From a gamma proteobacterium endosymbiont of Lamellibrachia anaximandri (GTDB lineage Bacteria > Pseudomonadota > Gammaproteobacteria > Chromatiales > Chromatiaceae): DNA of 42,191 nucleotides. Location of the stretch: assembly GCA_016756855.1 (NCBI GenBank), contig JAESPD010000032.1:1-42191 (forward strand). The letters run 5' to 3'. This document shows positions 16,869 through 25,870 of this stretch, piece after piece; positions within the stretch are counted from its first letter, which is position 1, and every line of letters starts with the position of its first letter. The position numbers and the translations under genes were made by a program. Below the pieces are notes generated by a model. The model worked only from the letters and a program-made list of their open reading frames with translations, was not told where the DNA came from and ran no database searches.

Positions 16869-18746
16869 ATGTGCGGTATTGCCGGCTTCGTCCTTAATAA
16901 CCCCGTCGAATCCCCCCAGGCCCTGCTGAAGCAGATGGCGGATCAGATCGTCTATCGCGGTCCTGACGATGAGGGGTTCTACGCCACCGACAGCGGAGAC
17001 GGGCGCTACAGCGTCGGGCTTGCCCACCGACGCCTCTCCATCATCGACCTCGGTGGCGGACATCAGCCGATGGCCAATCACCGCGCTACCACCCAGGTGG
17101 TCTTCAACGGCGAGATTTACAACTACCGGGAGCTGCGGGGGGAGCTGGAGTCCAAGGGTTACGTTTTCCACACCACCTCTGATACCGAGTCCCTGCTCGC
17201 CGCCTATGATGAGTGGGGCGAGAACTGCGTCGACAAGCTGGAGGGCATGTTCGCCTTCGCCCTCTGGGACGAGGAGCGCCAGCAGCTCTTTATCGCCCGG
17301 GATCGTTTCGGCAAGAAGCCCTTCTACTTCTGGCGCAGGGGGGACGAGTTTATTTTCGGCTCTGAGATCAAGAACCTGCTGGTGCATGAACGGGTGGCCC
17401 GGGAGGTTGACCGGAGCGCAGTCTGGGACTATCTGGCCTACCGCTATGTGCCTTGGCCCCGTACCCTGTTTCAGGGGATCGAAAAGCTGCCGCCTGGCGC
17501 ATGCGCAGTGTGGAAAAATGGTGAACTCGCGGTGCGCCGCTACTATACGCCCCCGGATCGCGATCCCCGCCACTCCACTGTCGCAGTGGCAGACCCGGTG
17601 GCTGGTTTCATGCGGGAACTGGATAAGGCAGTGGAGAGCCGCATGGTGGCGGATGTGCCCTTCGGCGCCTTTCTTTCCGGCGGCATCGACTCATCCGCTA
17701 TCGTGGGGTTGATGAGCCGGCACAGCAACGAGCCGATCAAAACCTTCTCCGTGGGTTTTCAGGAGTCTACCTACAGTGAATTGGGTTATGCCAAGAATAT
17801 CGCCGATCAGTTCAATACCGACCACCATGAACTGACGGTCTCCCAGGCCCACCTGATGGACGAGTTGCCCAAGCTGGTGCGCTTTCGTGATGCGCCGGTG
17901 GCCGAGCCCTCTGATATCCCCATCTACCTGCTGTCGCTGGAGGCGCGCAAGACGGTGAAGATGGTGCTCACCGGCGAGGGCAGTGACGAGTTTCTGGGGG
18001 GTTATCCCAAGCACGGTTTCGATCGTTATGCGGAGTATTACCGTTATGTGCCTGACTTGCTGCAGGCGCCGATCAACAGTCTGGTCAACGCATTACCCTA
18101 CAAGTTTCGCCGGGTTAAGACCGCCGTCGCCAACCTGAGCCTGAAACAGTGGGAGGAGCGCATGCCGCGCTGGTTCGGTGCGCTCAACTGGCGCGACAGG
18201 GAGGCCCTGGCTGCCTTCCGTGTCGACGGTTACCAGGGTTTCGAGGGACCGCCCTATGACGTTGCGCCCGACAACAGCAACTTGCGCAGAATCCTCTATT
18301 TCGACCAGACCAGTTGGCTGCCGGACAACCTGCTGGAGCGGGGCGACCGCATGACCATGGCCGCCTCACTGGAGGCGCGCATGCCTTTCATGGATCACAA
18401 TCTTGCGGCCTACATCTCCTCCCTGCCGGACGACTGCCGCATTCGTAACGGCAGTACCAAGTGGATGCTGCGGGAGGGCATGAAGCAGATCCTGCCGGAG
18501 TCGATTCTGGAGAGGCCCAAGGTGGGGTTCCGGGTGCCGGTGAACGAGTGGTTTCAAGGTCCGATGAGGGACTACCTCTGCGACCATATCCTAAGTGCCG
18601 ACTCCCGTACCGCGGCCTACTTCAATCGACCGGTATTGGAGCGTTACGTCAACGATCACGTCAATGGTGTGCAGAACCACGAAAAACTGCTCTGGGCGCT
18701 GCTCAACCTTGAGATATGGCACCGGGAATACGGGATGTCGGCATGA
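16869..18746 (+). CDS. Asparagine synthetase-like amidotransferase
   Basis: 625 residues. It begins MCGIAGFV, giving the N-terminal catalytic Cys2 of class II glutamine amidotransferases. Glutaminase-domain motifs include RGPDDEGFY and VFNGEIYNYRELR. The C-terminal synthetase domain carries the ATP-pyrophosphate loop FLSGGIDSSA (about residues 268-277) and LTGEGSDEFLGGYP. The fold is AsnB, but paralogues of this length in extracellular-polysaccharide loci (for example those linked to exosortase A) probably amidate sugar acids instead of aspartate. The heparinase-like and deacetylase genes downstream support that role. MCGIAGF requires the start at ATG 16869. It overlaps the next gene by four bases. 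Confidence 0.85.
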   Translation: MCGIAGFVLNNPVESPQALLKQMADQIVYRGPDDEGFYATDSGDGRYSVGLAHRRLSIIDLGGGHQPMANHRATTQVVFNGEIYNYRELRGELESKGYVFHTTSDTESLLAAYDEWGENCVDKLEGMFAFALWDEERQQLFIARDRFGKKPFYFWRRGDEFIFGSEIKNLLVHERVAREVDRSAVWDYLAYRYVPWPRTLFQGIEKLPPGACAVWKNGELAVRRYYTPPDRDPRHSTVAVADPVAGFMRELDKAVESRMVADVPFGAFLSGGIDSSAIVGLMSRHSNEPIKTFSVGFQESTYSELGYAKNIADQFNTDHHELTVSQAHLMDELPKLVRFRDAPVAEPSDIPIYLLSLEARKTVKMVLTGEGSDEFLGGYPKHGFDRYAEYYRYVPDLLQAPINSLVNALPYKFRRVKTAVANLSLKQWEERMPRWFGALNWRDREALAAFRVDGYQGFEGPPYDVAPDNSNLRRILYFDQTSWLPDNLLERGDRMTMAASLEARMPFMDHNLAAYISSLPDDCRIRNGSTKWMLREGMKQILPESILERPKVGFRVPVNEWFQGPMRDYLCDHILSADSRTAAYFNRPVLERYVNDHVNGVQNHEKLLWALLNLEIWHREYGMSA

Positions 18747-20722
18747 GCTCCCTGGCCTGGAAGATCAACCGCATCAAGGCGATGGGCCCGGCGGAGATCC
18801 TCTTCCGGGTCGGCCGGGTGATCCAGGGAAAGTTGGAGCGCCGACGCATCGACGGCGGTTGGCAGCCCCGTCCCAAGCAGCCGGTCAGCGGTCGTGAGTC
18901 ACTGTTTCAGGGAGATCCACAAACGATTATCGCACAGTGGCAGAGTGCCTACGGTGACCAATTCGGCGGTTACGAGGCACTGCTTAGCGGTGAGGTCGAT
19001 ATCTTCGGCCACCACAAGGTCAGCGTGCTGGGGGATTTCAACTGGCATCAGGATCCCGAGTCCGGCATAGTCGCGCCGCTGATCTACGGCAAAGGGATCG
19101 ATTACCGGGACAACGACCGGGTGGGTAACTGCAAAACTCTCTGGGAGGTGGCCCGTCATCCCCACCTGGTGCCCCTCTCCGTGGCCTATGCTGCCACTGG
19201 GGATGCCCGTTATGCCGATCTGGCGGTGGGCCAGATCGACAGTTGGATCGAGCAGAACCCCTTCGGTCTCGGCGTACACTGGTGCAGCACCCTGGAGGTA
19301 GCCCTGCGCCTGGTGGCCTGGGCCTTCGTCCACAGCCTGCTCTCTCTGCGTGATGCAAAGGGGCTCTTTGGACAAGCGAAGGATCCCGCCGCGCTGGGGC
19401 TGGCTATCTACCAGCACGCCCACTTTATTCGACACTACCTCTCCCGTCACTCTTCCGCCAACAACCATCTGATCGGTGAATTGACCGGCCTCTGGGTCGG
19501 GTGCAACGTCTTCGATCTGGGCGATGAGGGTGAGATCTGGGCTGCGCAGGCAAAGCAGGAGCTTGAAGCCGAGGCGGTGAAACAGGTCTTCGAGGACGGG
19601 GTAAACCGGGAGCAGGCCAACTACTATCACCTCTGGGTGATGGAGTACCTCTTGCTCAACCGGCTGGTGGGGGAGCGTTACGGCAACCCCTTCAGCGACA
19701 CCTTCTGTTCCCGGGTGGTGGCGATGGAGCGCTTCATCAGTGCCCTGCGCCCGGCGGGTGGGACCGTGCCACAGATAGGCGACTCTGATGACGGCGTGGT
19801 GGTGCGTTTTGAGCCGCAGGATCCGACAGACCCCTATCGAGACGTCTGCTGTGCCATTCGCACGGTGACCGGCCAAGGCTGCAGTGGCGACAAGCTCCCG
19901 CAAAAGGCCTTCTGGTACGCCCTGATGGCGGGCAGTGAGGATGAGGGCAGTGTCCAGGCAGCGGAAGATCATGCAGCGCCGGGTGGTCTGCTCTTCTCCG
20001 ACGGTGGTTATGCGGTGTTGAAGGGCAATGGTGCCCACGTCATTTTTGACGCCGGACCCTTGGGCTATCCCTCCATCGCGGCTCATGGCCACGCTGACGC
20101 CAACAGCCTGCTGCTGGCCCTCGATGGCCGCTGGTGGCTGGTGGATCCCGGCACCTACTGCTACCACACCCAGCCCGACTGGCGGGACTACTTTCGCAGC
20201 ACCGCCGCCCACAATACGGTGGAGATCAACGGCCACGACCAATCCCAGATCGGCGGCGCCTTTCTCTGGTTGCAGCACTCCCGGCAGCACCTGGAAGGGC
20301 TGGAGATGACAGACTCTTTCAGTCGCATGAGTGTGGCGGGCAGTGTTACCGGATATGCCGATCGGAGTGTGCGCCACCAGCGCCGGGTGACCTTGGTGGC
20401 GGAGCAGCGGCAGTTGCGGGTTGAGGATGAGATTCATGCCGATGCCGTCACAGCGGTGCGGCTCTTTTTCCACTTTCATCCCGATGTGACACTGCAGGCG
20501 GGGGATGCCCCCCAGCAGTTTCTGGCCCGTATGCAGGGTGTGGGGGAGACGCTGAAGATTCAAGGCGATCCCGCCCTGCAGTGGCGAATCCACCGTGGTG
20601 AGGAGCAGCCCCATCTGGGTTGGTATTCCGAGAGCTTGGGTAGTCGGCAGCCCATCGACGTTTTGGTGGGTACCCTTCAGGCGGAACCCGGTGAACGCTT
20701 CAGCTGCGAGTTCACCTGGTAG
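18743..20722 (+). CDS. Heparinase II/III-family protein
   Basis: 659 residues. An N-terminal alpha-helical toroid-type domain (for example NNHLIGELTGLWVGCNVF and GVNREQANYYHLWVMEYLL) is followed by a C-terminal heparinase II/III beta domain. The diagnostic AAHGHADANSLLLALDGRWW, VDPGTYCYHTQP and YFRSTAAHNTVEING lie at about residues 445-500. Family members are lyases or epimerase-like enzymes acting on uronic-acid polysaccharides. No signal peptide is visible, so the protein may act in the cytoplasm on a precursor or lipid-linked chain instead of degrading external polymer. ATG 18743 overlaps the AsnB-type stop, which indicates an operon. Confidence 0.87.
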   Translation: MSSLAWKINRIKAMGPAEILFRVGRVIQGKLERRRIDGGWQPRPKQPVSGRESLFQGDPQTIIAQWQSAYGDQFGGYEALLSGEVDIFGHHKVSVLGDFNWHQDPESGIVAPLIYGKGIDYRDNDRVGNCKTLWEVARHPHLVPLSVAYAATGDARYADLAVGQIDSWIEQNPFGLGVHWCSTLEVALRLVAWAFVHSLLSLRDAKGLFGQAKDPAALGLAIYQHAHFIRHYLSRHSSANNHLIGELTGLWVGCNVFDLGDEGEIWAAQAKQELEAEAVKQVFEDGVNREQANYYHLWVMEYLLLNRLVGERYGNPFSDTFCSRVVAMERFISALRPAGGTVPQIGDSDDGVVVRFEPQDPTDPYRDVCCAIRTVTGQGCSGDKLPQKAFWYALMAGSEDEGSVQAAEDHAAPGGLLFSDGGYAVLKGNGAHVIFDAGPLGYPSIAAHGHADANSLLLALDGRWWLVDPGTYCYHTQPDWRDYFRSTAAHNTVEINGHDQSQIGGAFLWLQHSRQHLEGLEMTDSFSRMSVAGSVTGYADRSVRHQRRVTLVAEQRQLRVEDEIHADAVTAVRLFFHFHPDVTLQAGDAPQQFLARMQGVGETLKIQGDPALQWRIHRGEEQPHLGWYSESLGSRQPIDVLVGTLQAEPGERFSCEFTW

Positions 20723-20757
20723 TCCGATCCCGTCTGTGGATCAATCCAGGCATTTCC

Positions 20758-21792
20758 GTGAATCAACCGGCACAGCTGATACTCACAGTTGACTACGAGG
20801 TCTTTGGCGACGGTTCCGGACAGCCCCGTCCTTGCGTACTGGGGTCGACGGAACGTATCCTCGCCATTGCCGAATCCCGTGGTGTACCGCTGACCCTGTT
20901 TGTGGAGGCGCTGGAGTTTGCCGCCATGGAGCGGGAGCCTGCCTGTCACGCCCAAAGTGATGCGGTGAGACTGCAGCTGACAGAGGCTCTGGCCAGAGGT
21001 CACGACCTGCAACTCCACCTGCATCCCCAATGGTGGGACGCAAAACTCGATCCAGCGGGGAGTTGGCAACTCGATCTCTCGCGCTGGCGCATTGGTGATC
21101 TCCCATTCCAGGAGGTGGCCGGTCTGCTGGAACAGGGCAAGGTATGGCTGGAGGAGTTGGGTCGCCAGCAGCGTCCCGACTATCGCTGTATCGCCTTTCG
21201 CGCCGGGGGGTGGTGCATCCAGCCGTCTGCCCTGGTGCTGGCGGCTCTGTCGGATCAGGGTATTCTCATCGATTCCTCAGTGGCTCCGGGGCTGCGCAAC
21301 GCCACTGCCGGGGAGTGGAGCGATTTCCGTGATGTCCCTGATCTGCCTTTCTGGAATGCGGATCAGGATCTCGCTGCTCCGGTCTCCCGTGGCGTGTGGG
21401 AGTTCCCCATTCTCACGGGCCGGGTGGCCCGCATGGATCATCTGAAGGCCTTGCGCAAGGCTGGATTGGCAGAGGGCTGCCAGGGTTCCTACCGGGGGCC
21501 GGGTGGGATCGCTGCCAGGATATTAGGCCGGCTCAGCCGGTTGCGGCAACTCGGGATGGTGATGCTCGATTTCTCCACGCTACCGGCACCGCAGCTGATT
21601 GAGATCACCCGTCAGTGGTGTGAGCATTTTGCCGGGGGGCCGGTGTCGCTGCCGCTGGCGGCCATTGGACACAGTAAGAACTTTACCGCCAGCTCGGAGC
21701 GGGCTCTGACGGAGTATCTCGACTGGATAAACGGGCAGGGGATCGTCGGTACTACCTACCCGGATGCCCTGGAATCGATCAGCAGCGGTTGA
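20758..21792 (+). CDS. Polysaccharide deacetylase-like protein
   Basis: 344 residues of the NodB-type carbohydrate esterase fold. Metal-site features are an acidic residue in LTVDYEVFGDG, an HDLQLHLHPQWW histidine motif and FRAGGWCIQPSALV, a late-motif arginine/glycine strand. It likely removes N- or O-acetyl groups from a surface glycan. No signal peptide is seen. The start is GTG 20758 (VNQPAQLILTVDYE), 35 bases after the heparinase-like stop. It is the last gene of the three-gene operon; no glycosyltransferase or export gene is present in the window, so this cluster must work with genes elsewhere. Confidence 0.82.
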   Translation: MNQPAQLILTVDYEVFGDGSGQPRPCVLGSTERILAIAESRGVPLTLFVEALEFAAMEREPACHAQSDAVRLQLTEALARGHDLQLHLHPQWWDAKLDPAGSWQLDLSRWRIGDLPFQEVAGLLEQGKVWLEELGRQQRPDYRCIAFRAGGWCIQPSALVLAALSDQGILIDSSVAPGLRNATAGEWSDFRDVPDLPFWNADQDLAAPVSRGVWEFPILTGRVARMDHLKALRKAGLAEGCQGSYRGPGGIAARILGRLSRLRQLGMVMLDFSTLPAPQLIEITRQWCEHFAGGPVSLPLAAIGHSKNFTASSERALTEYLDWINGQGIVGTTYPDALESISSG

Positions 21793-21869
21793 TTGTCCGG
21801 TTTTATCGCTGCCATCGTACGAGTTCTCGCGATTCAGGCTCAATCCACAGCCGGGTTTTGTCTGTTATC

Positions 21870-23033
21870 TCAGCGGGTGGAGGGTGGGCGTTCCTGGGAT
21901 ATCACGTCGACCGCAAATTCGGCATTACCTCTCCAACCTTTGACCTTCAAGACCGATCCCGGTGGCTCATTGGCGATAAGCTGCATCAATTCATGAGAGT
22001 TGTGGGGCCTGACCTCGTTGACCTCGGTGATAACGTCGCCGGGACGCATGTCGGCCAGGCTCCCAGGGCCATCCTCGAGTACGCCTGTGATCAGAATGCC
22101 TTCTACGGCATGCAGGCCAAACGCCTCCGCCAGCTTTTCGGTCACATCCTGTCCCTGTATGCCCAGCCAGCCGCGCACCACCTGGCCGCTTGCAATCAGC
22201 TGGCGCATGATTCCTTCAGCCAGATCGAAGGGGATGGCGAAACCTATGCCCTGAGAGCCGCCGCTCTTGGAGAAGATAGCGGTATTGATGCCGATCAGCT
22301 CGCCGTGGGCGTTGATCAAGGCGCCGCCTGAGTTGCCGGGATTGATGGCCGCATCCGTCTGGATGAAATTTTCAAAGGTGTTGATACCAAGGTGGGTGCG
22401 GCCGGTGGCGCTGACGATTCCCATGGTGACGGTCTGACCGACGCCAAAGGGGTTGCCGATGGCGAGCACAACGTCGCCCACCCTTTGTGTATCGGAGTTG
22501 CCGATGGGTATCGCCGGCAGGTTTGGTTCATCGTCTATCTTCAATACCGCCACATCCGACTCTTCATCGCTGCCGATCAGGCTGACGTTGACGCTGTGGC
22601 CATTGGCGAGTACGACCTTTATCTCATCGGCGCCGTCGATAACGTGATGGTTGGTCAGCAGATAGCCGTCCTCTGTAATGATGACGCCGGAACCCAGGCT
22701 GGTATCGCGCCGCTGCCGGATCTTTTCCGGCAGAGAGTCGCCAAACAGGTGTTGCAGTATCGGATCCCTGAAGCGCAATGTCTGGCGTTCAGTGGTAATC
22801 GTGGCGGTAAAGATATTGACTACGGAGGGCGCGGCAACGGAGACTGCGTCTGCGTACGAGAAAGGTCCCGGTTGCCTGGTGATCTGTTCTCCACCGTCTG
22901 ATCTGTTGAGCGCTGGTTCCGGCGGCTTGTTATCGTGCAGCAGTCCCGGTACCAGGAAGAGAATGACGACTGCGGCTGCAATGCCGGCAGTTACCGAGGT
23001 GAGCAGAAATGAGAGGAGTTTTCCGATTCGCAT
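21870..23033 (-). CDS. DegS/AlgW-like periplasmic serine protease
   Basis: 387 residues. One N-terminal membrane helix (about residues 8-30) without a strong cleavage site predicts an inner-membrane anchor with a periplasmic domain. The trypsin-like triad is H130 (LLTNHHVIDG), D160 (EESDVAVLK) and S235 (NPGNSGGAL), followed by one PDZ domain at about 280-375 (VRGWLGIQGQ, MRPGDVI). A single PDZ plus an anchor is the DegS/AlgW type, the site-1 protease that starts sigma-E release; DegP and DegQ have two PDZ domains. It is transcribed divergently from the Nif3-like gene, with 51 bases between starts, and converges on the deacetylase gene. I see no clear terminator between them. Confidence 0.87.
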   Translation of the reverse strand: MRIGKLLSFLLTSVTAGIAAAVVILFLVPGLLHDNKPPEPALNRSDGGEQITRQPGPFSYADAVSVAAPSVVNIFTATITTERQTLRFRDPILQHLFGDSLPEKIRQRRDTSLGSGVIITEDGYLLTNHHVIDGADEIKVVLANGHSVNVSLIGSDEESDVAVLKIDDEPNLPAIPIGNSDTQRVGDVVLAIGNPFGVGQTVTMGIVSATGRTHLGINTFENFIQTDAAINPGNSGGALINAHGELIGINTAIFSKSGGSQGIGFAIPFDLAEGIMRQLIASGQVVRGWLGIQGQDVTEKLAEAFGLHAVEGILITGVLEDGPGSLADMRPGDVITEVNEVRPHNSHELMQLIANEPPGSVLKVKGWRGNAEFAVDVISQERPPSTR

Positions 23034-23084
23034 AGTGAGGGTAACCTAACATGTCATCAGTTCAACTGTCAGGACGTGATAATA

Positions 23085-23837
23085 ATGATCAACATCCACT
23101 CGCTCGAAACTTACTGCAATGACTGCCTGAATGCTGACGGCTTCGATGACTACTGTCCCAATGGATTGCAGGTGGAGGCGGTTTCAGAGGTGAAGCGGTT
23201 GATGGCGGGTGTTACGGCGAGCCAGGCTCTGATCGATGCCGCCGTCGACTGGAAGGCTGATGCCTTGTTGGTGCATCATGGTTTTTTCTGGAAAGGAGAG
23301 TCCGCACAGATCAGAGGCATGAAGGGGCGTCGAATCAGCGCCCTGATCAAAGGCGGGATCAACCTGCTGGTATATCATCTGCCGCTGGATGCGCATCCGG
23401 TGTGGGGTAACAATCGTCAGTTGGCGGAGCGGTTGGCCTTTCCAAATCCAAAGGTGACTGAAGCGGGGAGTGGACTGCTATGGCGTTGTGACCTGGAGGC
23501 TCCGCTACAGACGGTAGAGTTACAGCGGCACTTGCAGGAGGTGCTGGGCCGGGTTCCCCTGCATATCGACTCTGGTGGTGGTGCAATTCAAAGCGTGGGT
23601 TGGTGTACCGGAGGCGCTCAGGGTTTCATCGAAGCGGCGGCAGATCTTAATCTCGATGCCTATATCTCAGGTGAAATATCGGAAACCACAGTGCATGTTG
23701 CCAGAGAGCGGGGCATACACTATTTTGCTGCTGGACATCATGCCACAGAGCGTTATGGCGTACAGGCATTGGCTGAGCACCTGGCGGAAAGATTCTCACT
23801 GGATTGTCGTTTTGTCGATATCGATAATCCTGCTTAG
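23085..23837 (+). CDS. Nif3-like dinuclear metal-centre protein (YbgI/DUF34)
   Basis: 250 residues of the Nif3/YbgI family, which forms toroidal hexamers with a two-metal site. Ligand motifs are ALLVHHGFFW (two His), VYHLPLDAH (Asp and His) and AAGHHATERYG (His and Glu). In bacteria the family is sometimes annotated as GTP cyclohydrolase I type 2, but that activity is doubtful, so the function stays open. ATG 23085 is chosen because AGGA (23071-23074) is ten bases upstream; the in-frame GTG 23076 is too close to that site. It precedes petABC, an arrangement seen with DegS/AlgW homologues in other gammaproteobacteria. Confidence 0.88.
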   Translation: MINIHSLETYCNDCLNADGFDDYCPNGLQVEAVSEVKRLMAGVTASQALIDAAVDWKADALLVHHGFFWKGESAQIRGMKGRRISALIKGGINLLVYHLPLDAHPVWGNNRQLAERLAFPNPKVTEAGSGLLWRCDLEAPLQTVELQRHLQEVLGRVPLHIDSGGGAIQSVGWCTGGAQGFIEAAADLNLDAYISGEISETTVHVARERGIHYFAAGHHATERYGVQALAEHLAERFSLDCRFVDIDNPA

Positions 23838-23890
23838 AGACGGTTGCTTTTGATCTGGGGCGATAATGAGGAGAAAAACCCCAGTCAGTC

Positions 23891-23919
23891 TTGACCTGTT
23901 GATAAGCTTGGGGGAGAAT
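23891..23919 (+). promoter_or_regulatory. Candidate sigma-70 promoter for petABC
   Basis: TTGACC (23891-23896) and GAGAAT (23914-23919) with a 17-base spacer, matching 5 of 6 and 4 of 6 consensus positions. It lies 114 bases upstream of petA in the 195-base gap after the Nif3-like gene. Confidence 0.4.
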
Positions 23920-24032
23920 GCGCGGTCAATTTAGGGGTTTTTAAGTATATTCTAATGTCCTGAACGGCTAGGGTCGTTGCACATGATTAAAAATGTGTCG
24001 ATCTGTCCAGAAAATCGGGGAGTCTGAAAGAT

Positions 24033-24629
24033 ATGAGCGCAGATGGCGTTGATTTGAAAAGGCGGCGTACTTTAACGTTAGCCACCAGTGCGGTCGGTGC
24101 GGTTGGCGCCGGATTCGTTGTGTACCCTTTCCTGGCGGCCTGGGCCCCCAGTGAAAAAGCCAAGGCGGCAGGTGCGCCGGTCGAGGCCAACATCGGCAAA
24201 CTGGAACCGGGGCAGATGATGCGCGTCAAATGGCGCGGCAAACCCGTCTGGATCGTGTTTCGTACCGAGCAGAACCTGAAGGATCTGCCGACTCTGGATG
24301 CTGAGTTGCAGGATCCCGCTTCTGACGATACCGGTCAGCAGCCTGACTACTGCAAGAACCCCGTCCGCTCCATTAAGGAGAAATATCTGGTGGCGGTCGG
24401 TATCTGCACCCACTTGGGTTGCTCACCCACCTATCGTCCTGAAGTGGCCCCTGCCGATCTGGGTCCCGGGTGGAAGGGCGGGTTTTTCTGCCCTTGTCAC
24501 GGTTCCCGATTCGATCTTGCCGGCCGCGTCTACGCAGGCGTACCGGCGCCGAAGAACCTGGAGATTCCCCCTTACCAATATCTTACCGATACCAGGATAC
24601 TGATCGGTGCTGATGGAGGTGCTTCCTGA
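24033..24629 (+). CDS. petA: PetA, Rieske iron-sulfur subunit of cytochrome bc1
   Basis: 198 residues. An N-terminal [19 protein letters not shown] stretch gives a Tat-type signal anchor. The Rieske [2Fe-2S] ligands are C125 and H127 (CTHLGC, residues 125-130) and C153 and H156 (CPCHGS). It oxidises ubiquinol at the Qo site and passes electrons to cytochrome c1 on the periplasmic face. ATG 24033 is the family start. It overlaps petB by one base (TGATG). Confidence 0.96.
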   Translation: MSADGVDLKRRRTLTLATSAVGAVGAGFVVYPFLAAWAPSEKAKAAGAPVEANIGKLEPGQMMRVKWRGKPVWIVFRTEQNLKDLPTLDAELQDPASDDTGQQPDYCKNPVRSIKEKYLVAVGICTHLGCSPTYRPEVAPADLGPGWKGGFFCPCHGSRFDLAGRVYAGVPAPKNLEIPPYQYLTDTRILIGADGGAS

Positions 24630-25870
24630 TGAGCATGATGCAGAACTTCGTCGGCTGGATCGACGATCGCTTTCCGATGACCAAGGTGTGGAACGAGCAC
24701 CTGGCGCAATACTACGCACCGAAGAACTTCAACTTCTGGTACTTCATGGGTTCACTGGCGATGCTGGTGCTGGTGCTGCAGATCTTCACCGGTGTCTGGC
24801 TGGCGATGAGCTACAAACCCGATGCTGAGATGGCCTTCGGTTCAGTCGAGTACATCATGCGCGACGTGGACTGGGGTTGGTTGATACGCTACATGCATTC
24901 CACCGGCGCATCGGCATTCTTTATCGTCATCTACCTGCACATGTTCCGCGGGTTGATGTACGGTTCTCACCGCAAGCCGCGTGAGTTGTTGTGGATCATC
25001 GGTGTAATCATCTATCTGGCGATGATGGCTACAGCCTTCATGGGTTATCTGCTGCCTTGGGGGCAGATGTCCTACTGGGGGGCGCAGGTTATCGTCAACC
25101 TGTTCTCGGCGGTGCCGGTGATCGGGCCTGATCTGGGTGTCTGGATTCGTGGTGACTACGTCATCTCGGACGCCACCCTGAACCGCTTCTTTGCCCTGCA
25201 CTTCCTGCTGCCGTTCGTATTGGCAGCACTGGTCTTCGTGCATATCGTGGCCCTGCATAAGGTGGGTTCCAACAACCCTGATGGCATCGAGATCAAGAAG
25301 GGACCCAAAGGCAACAAGTGGAGCGATACCGCGCCAGCTGACGGCGTCCCCTTCCACCCCTACTACAGTGTAAAAGACATTGCAGGCATTGCGGGTTTCC
25401 TCTTTCTGTTTGCGGCAGTTGTCTTCTTCGCGCCGGAGATGGGGGGTTACTTCATTGAGCACCCCAACTTTGAGCCGGCCAATCCGCTGAAGACGCCTGA
25501 CCACATCGCGCCAGTCTGGTACTTCACGCCCTTCTACGCGATTCTGCGGGCGGTGCCTTCGATTATGGGTTCAGCCTTTCCGGGTGTTGTTGCCATGTTC
25601 GCCTCCATCCTGGTGATGTTTTTCCTGCCCTGGCTGGATCGCAGTCCGGTCAAGTCGATACGCTACAAAGGGACGCTCTACAAGGTGGTGCTCGGACTAT
25701 TCGTGGTGGACTTTATCGTGCTCGGCTTCCTGGGTACCCAGCCGACCACTGATCTCTACAAGTTAATGGCACAGATCGGCACTACCTATTACTTCGCATT
25801 CTTCCTGCTGATGCCGTTCTACAGCACAATGGATAAAACCAAGCCAGTTCCTGAGAGGGTGACCGAATGA
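24629..25870 (+). CDS. petB: PetB, cytochrome b of the bc1 complex
   Basis: 413 residues with eight or so membrane helices. Haem-ligand helices are RYMHSTGASAFFIVIYLH and LHFLLPFVLAALVFVHIVAL, each holding two histidines. The Qo-site tetrapeptide is PVWY (residues 295-298, APVWYFTPFYAILR) in place of the textbook PEWY. It houses both quinone sites and two b haems in the inner membrane. The start and stop overlap petA and petC, so the three are one translational unit. Confidence 0.96.
   Translation: MSMMQNFVGWIDDRFPMTKVWNEHLAQYYAPKNFNFWYFMGSLAMLVLVLQIFTGVWLAMSYKPDAEMAFGSVEYIMRDVDWGWLIRYMHSTGASAFFIVIYLHMFRGLMYGSHRKPRELLWIIGVIIYLAMMATAFMGYLLPWGQMSYWGAQVIVNLFSAVPVIGPDLGVWIRGDYVISDATLNRFFALHFLLPFVLAALVFVHIVALHKVGSNNPDGIEIKKGPKGNKWSDTAPADGVPFHPYYSVKDIAGIAGFLFLFAAVVFFAPEMGGYFIEHPNFEPANPLKTPDHIAPVWYFTPFYAILRAVPSIMGSAFPGVVAMFASILVMFFLPWLDRSPVKSIRYKGTLYKVVLGLFVVDFIVLGFLGTQPTTDLYKLMAQIGTTYYFAFFLLMPFYSTMDKTKPVPERVTE

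Noticed and set aside
18899-20614. A 571-codon open frame on the minus strand
   Set aside because: It lies entirely antisense to the heparinase II/III gene, has no recognisable domain, and is the usual by-product of GC-biased third codon positions.
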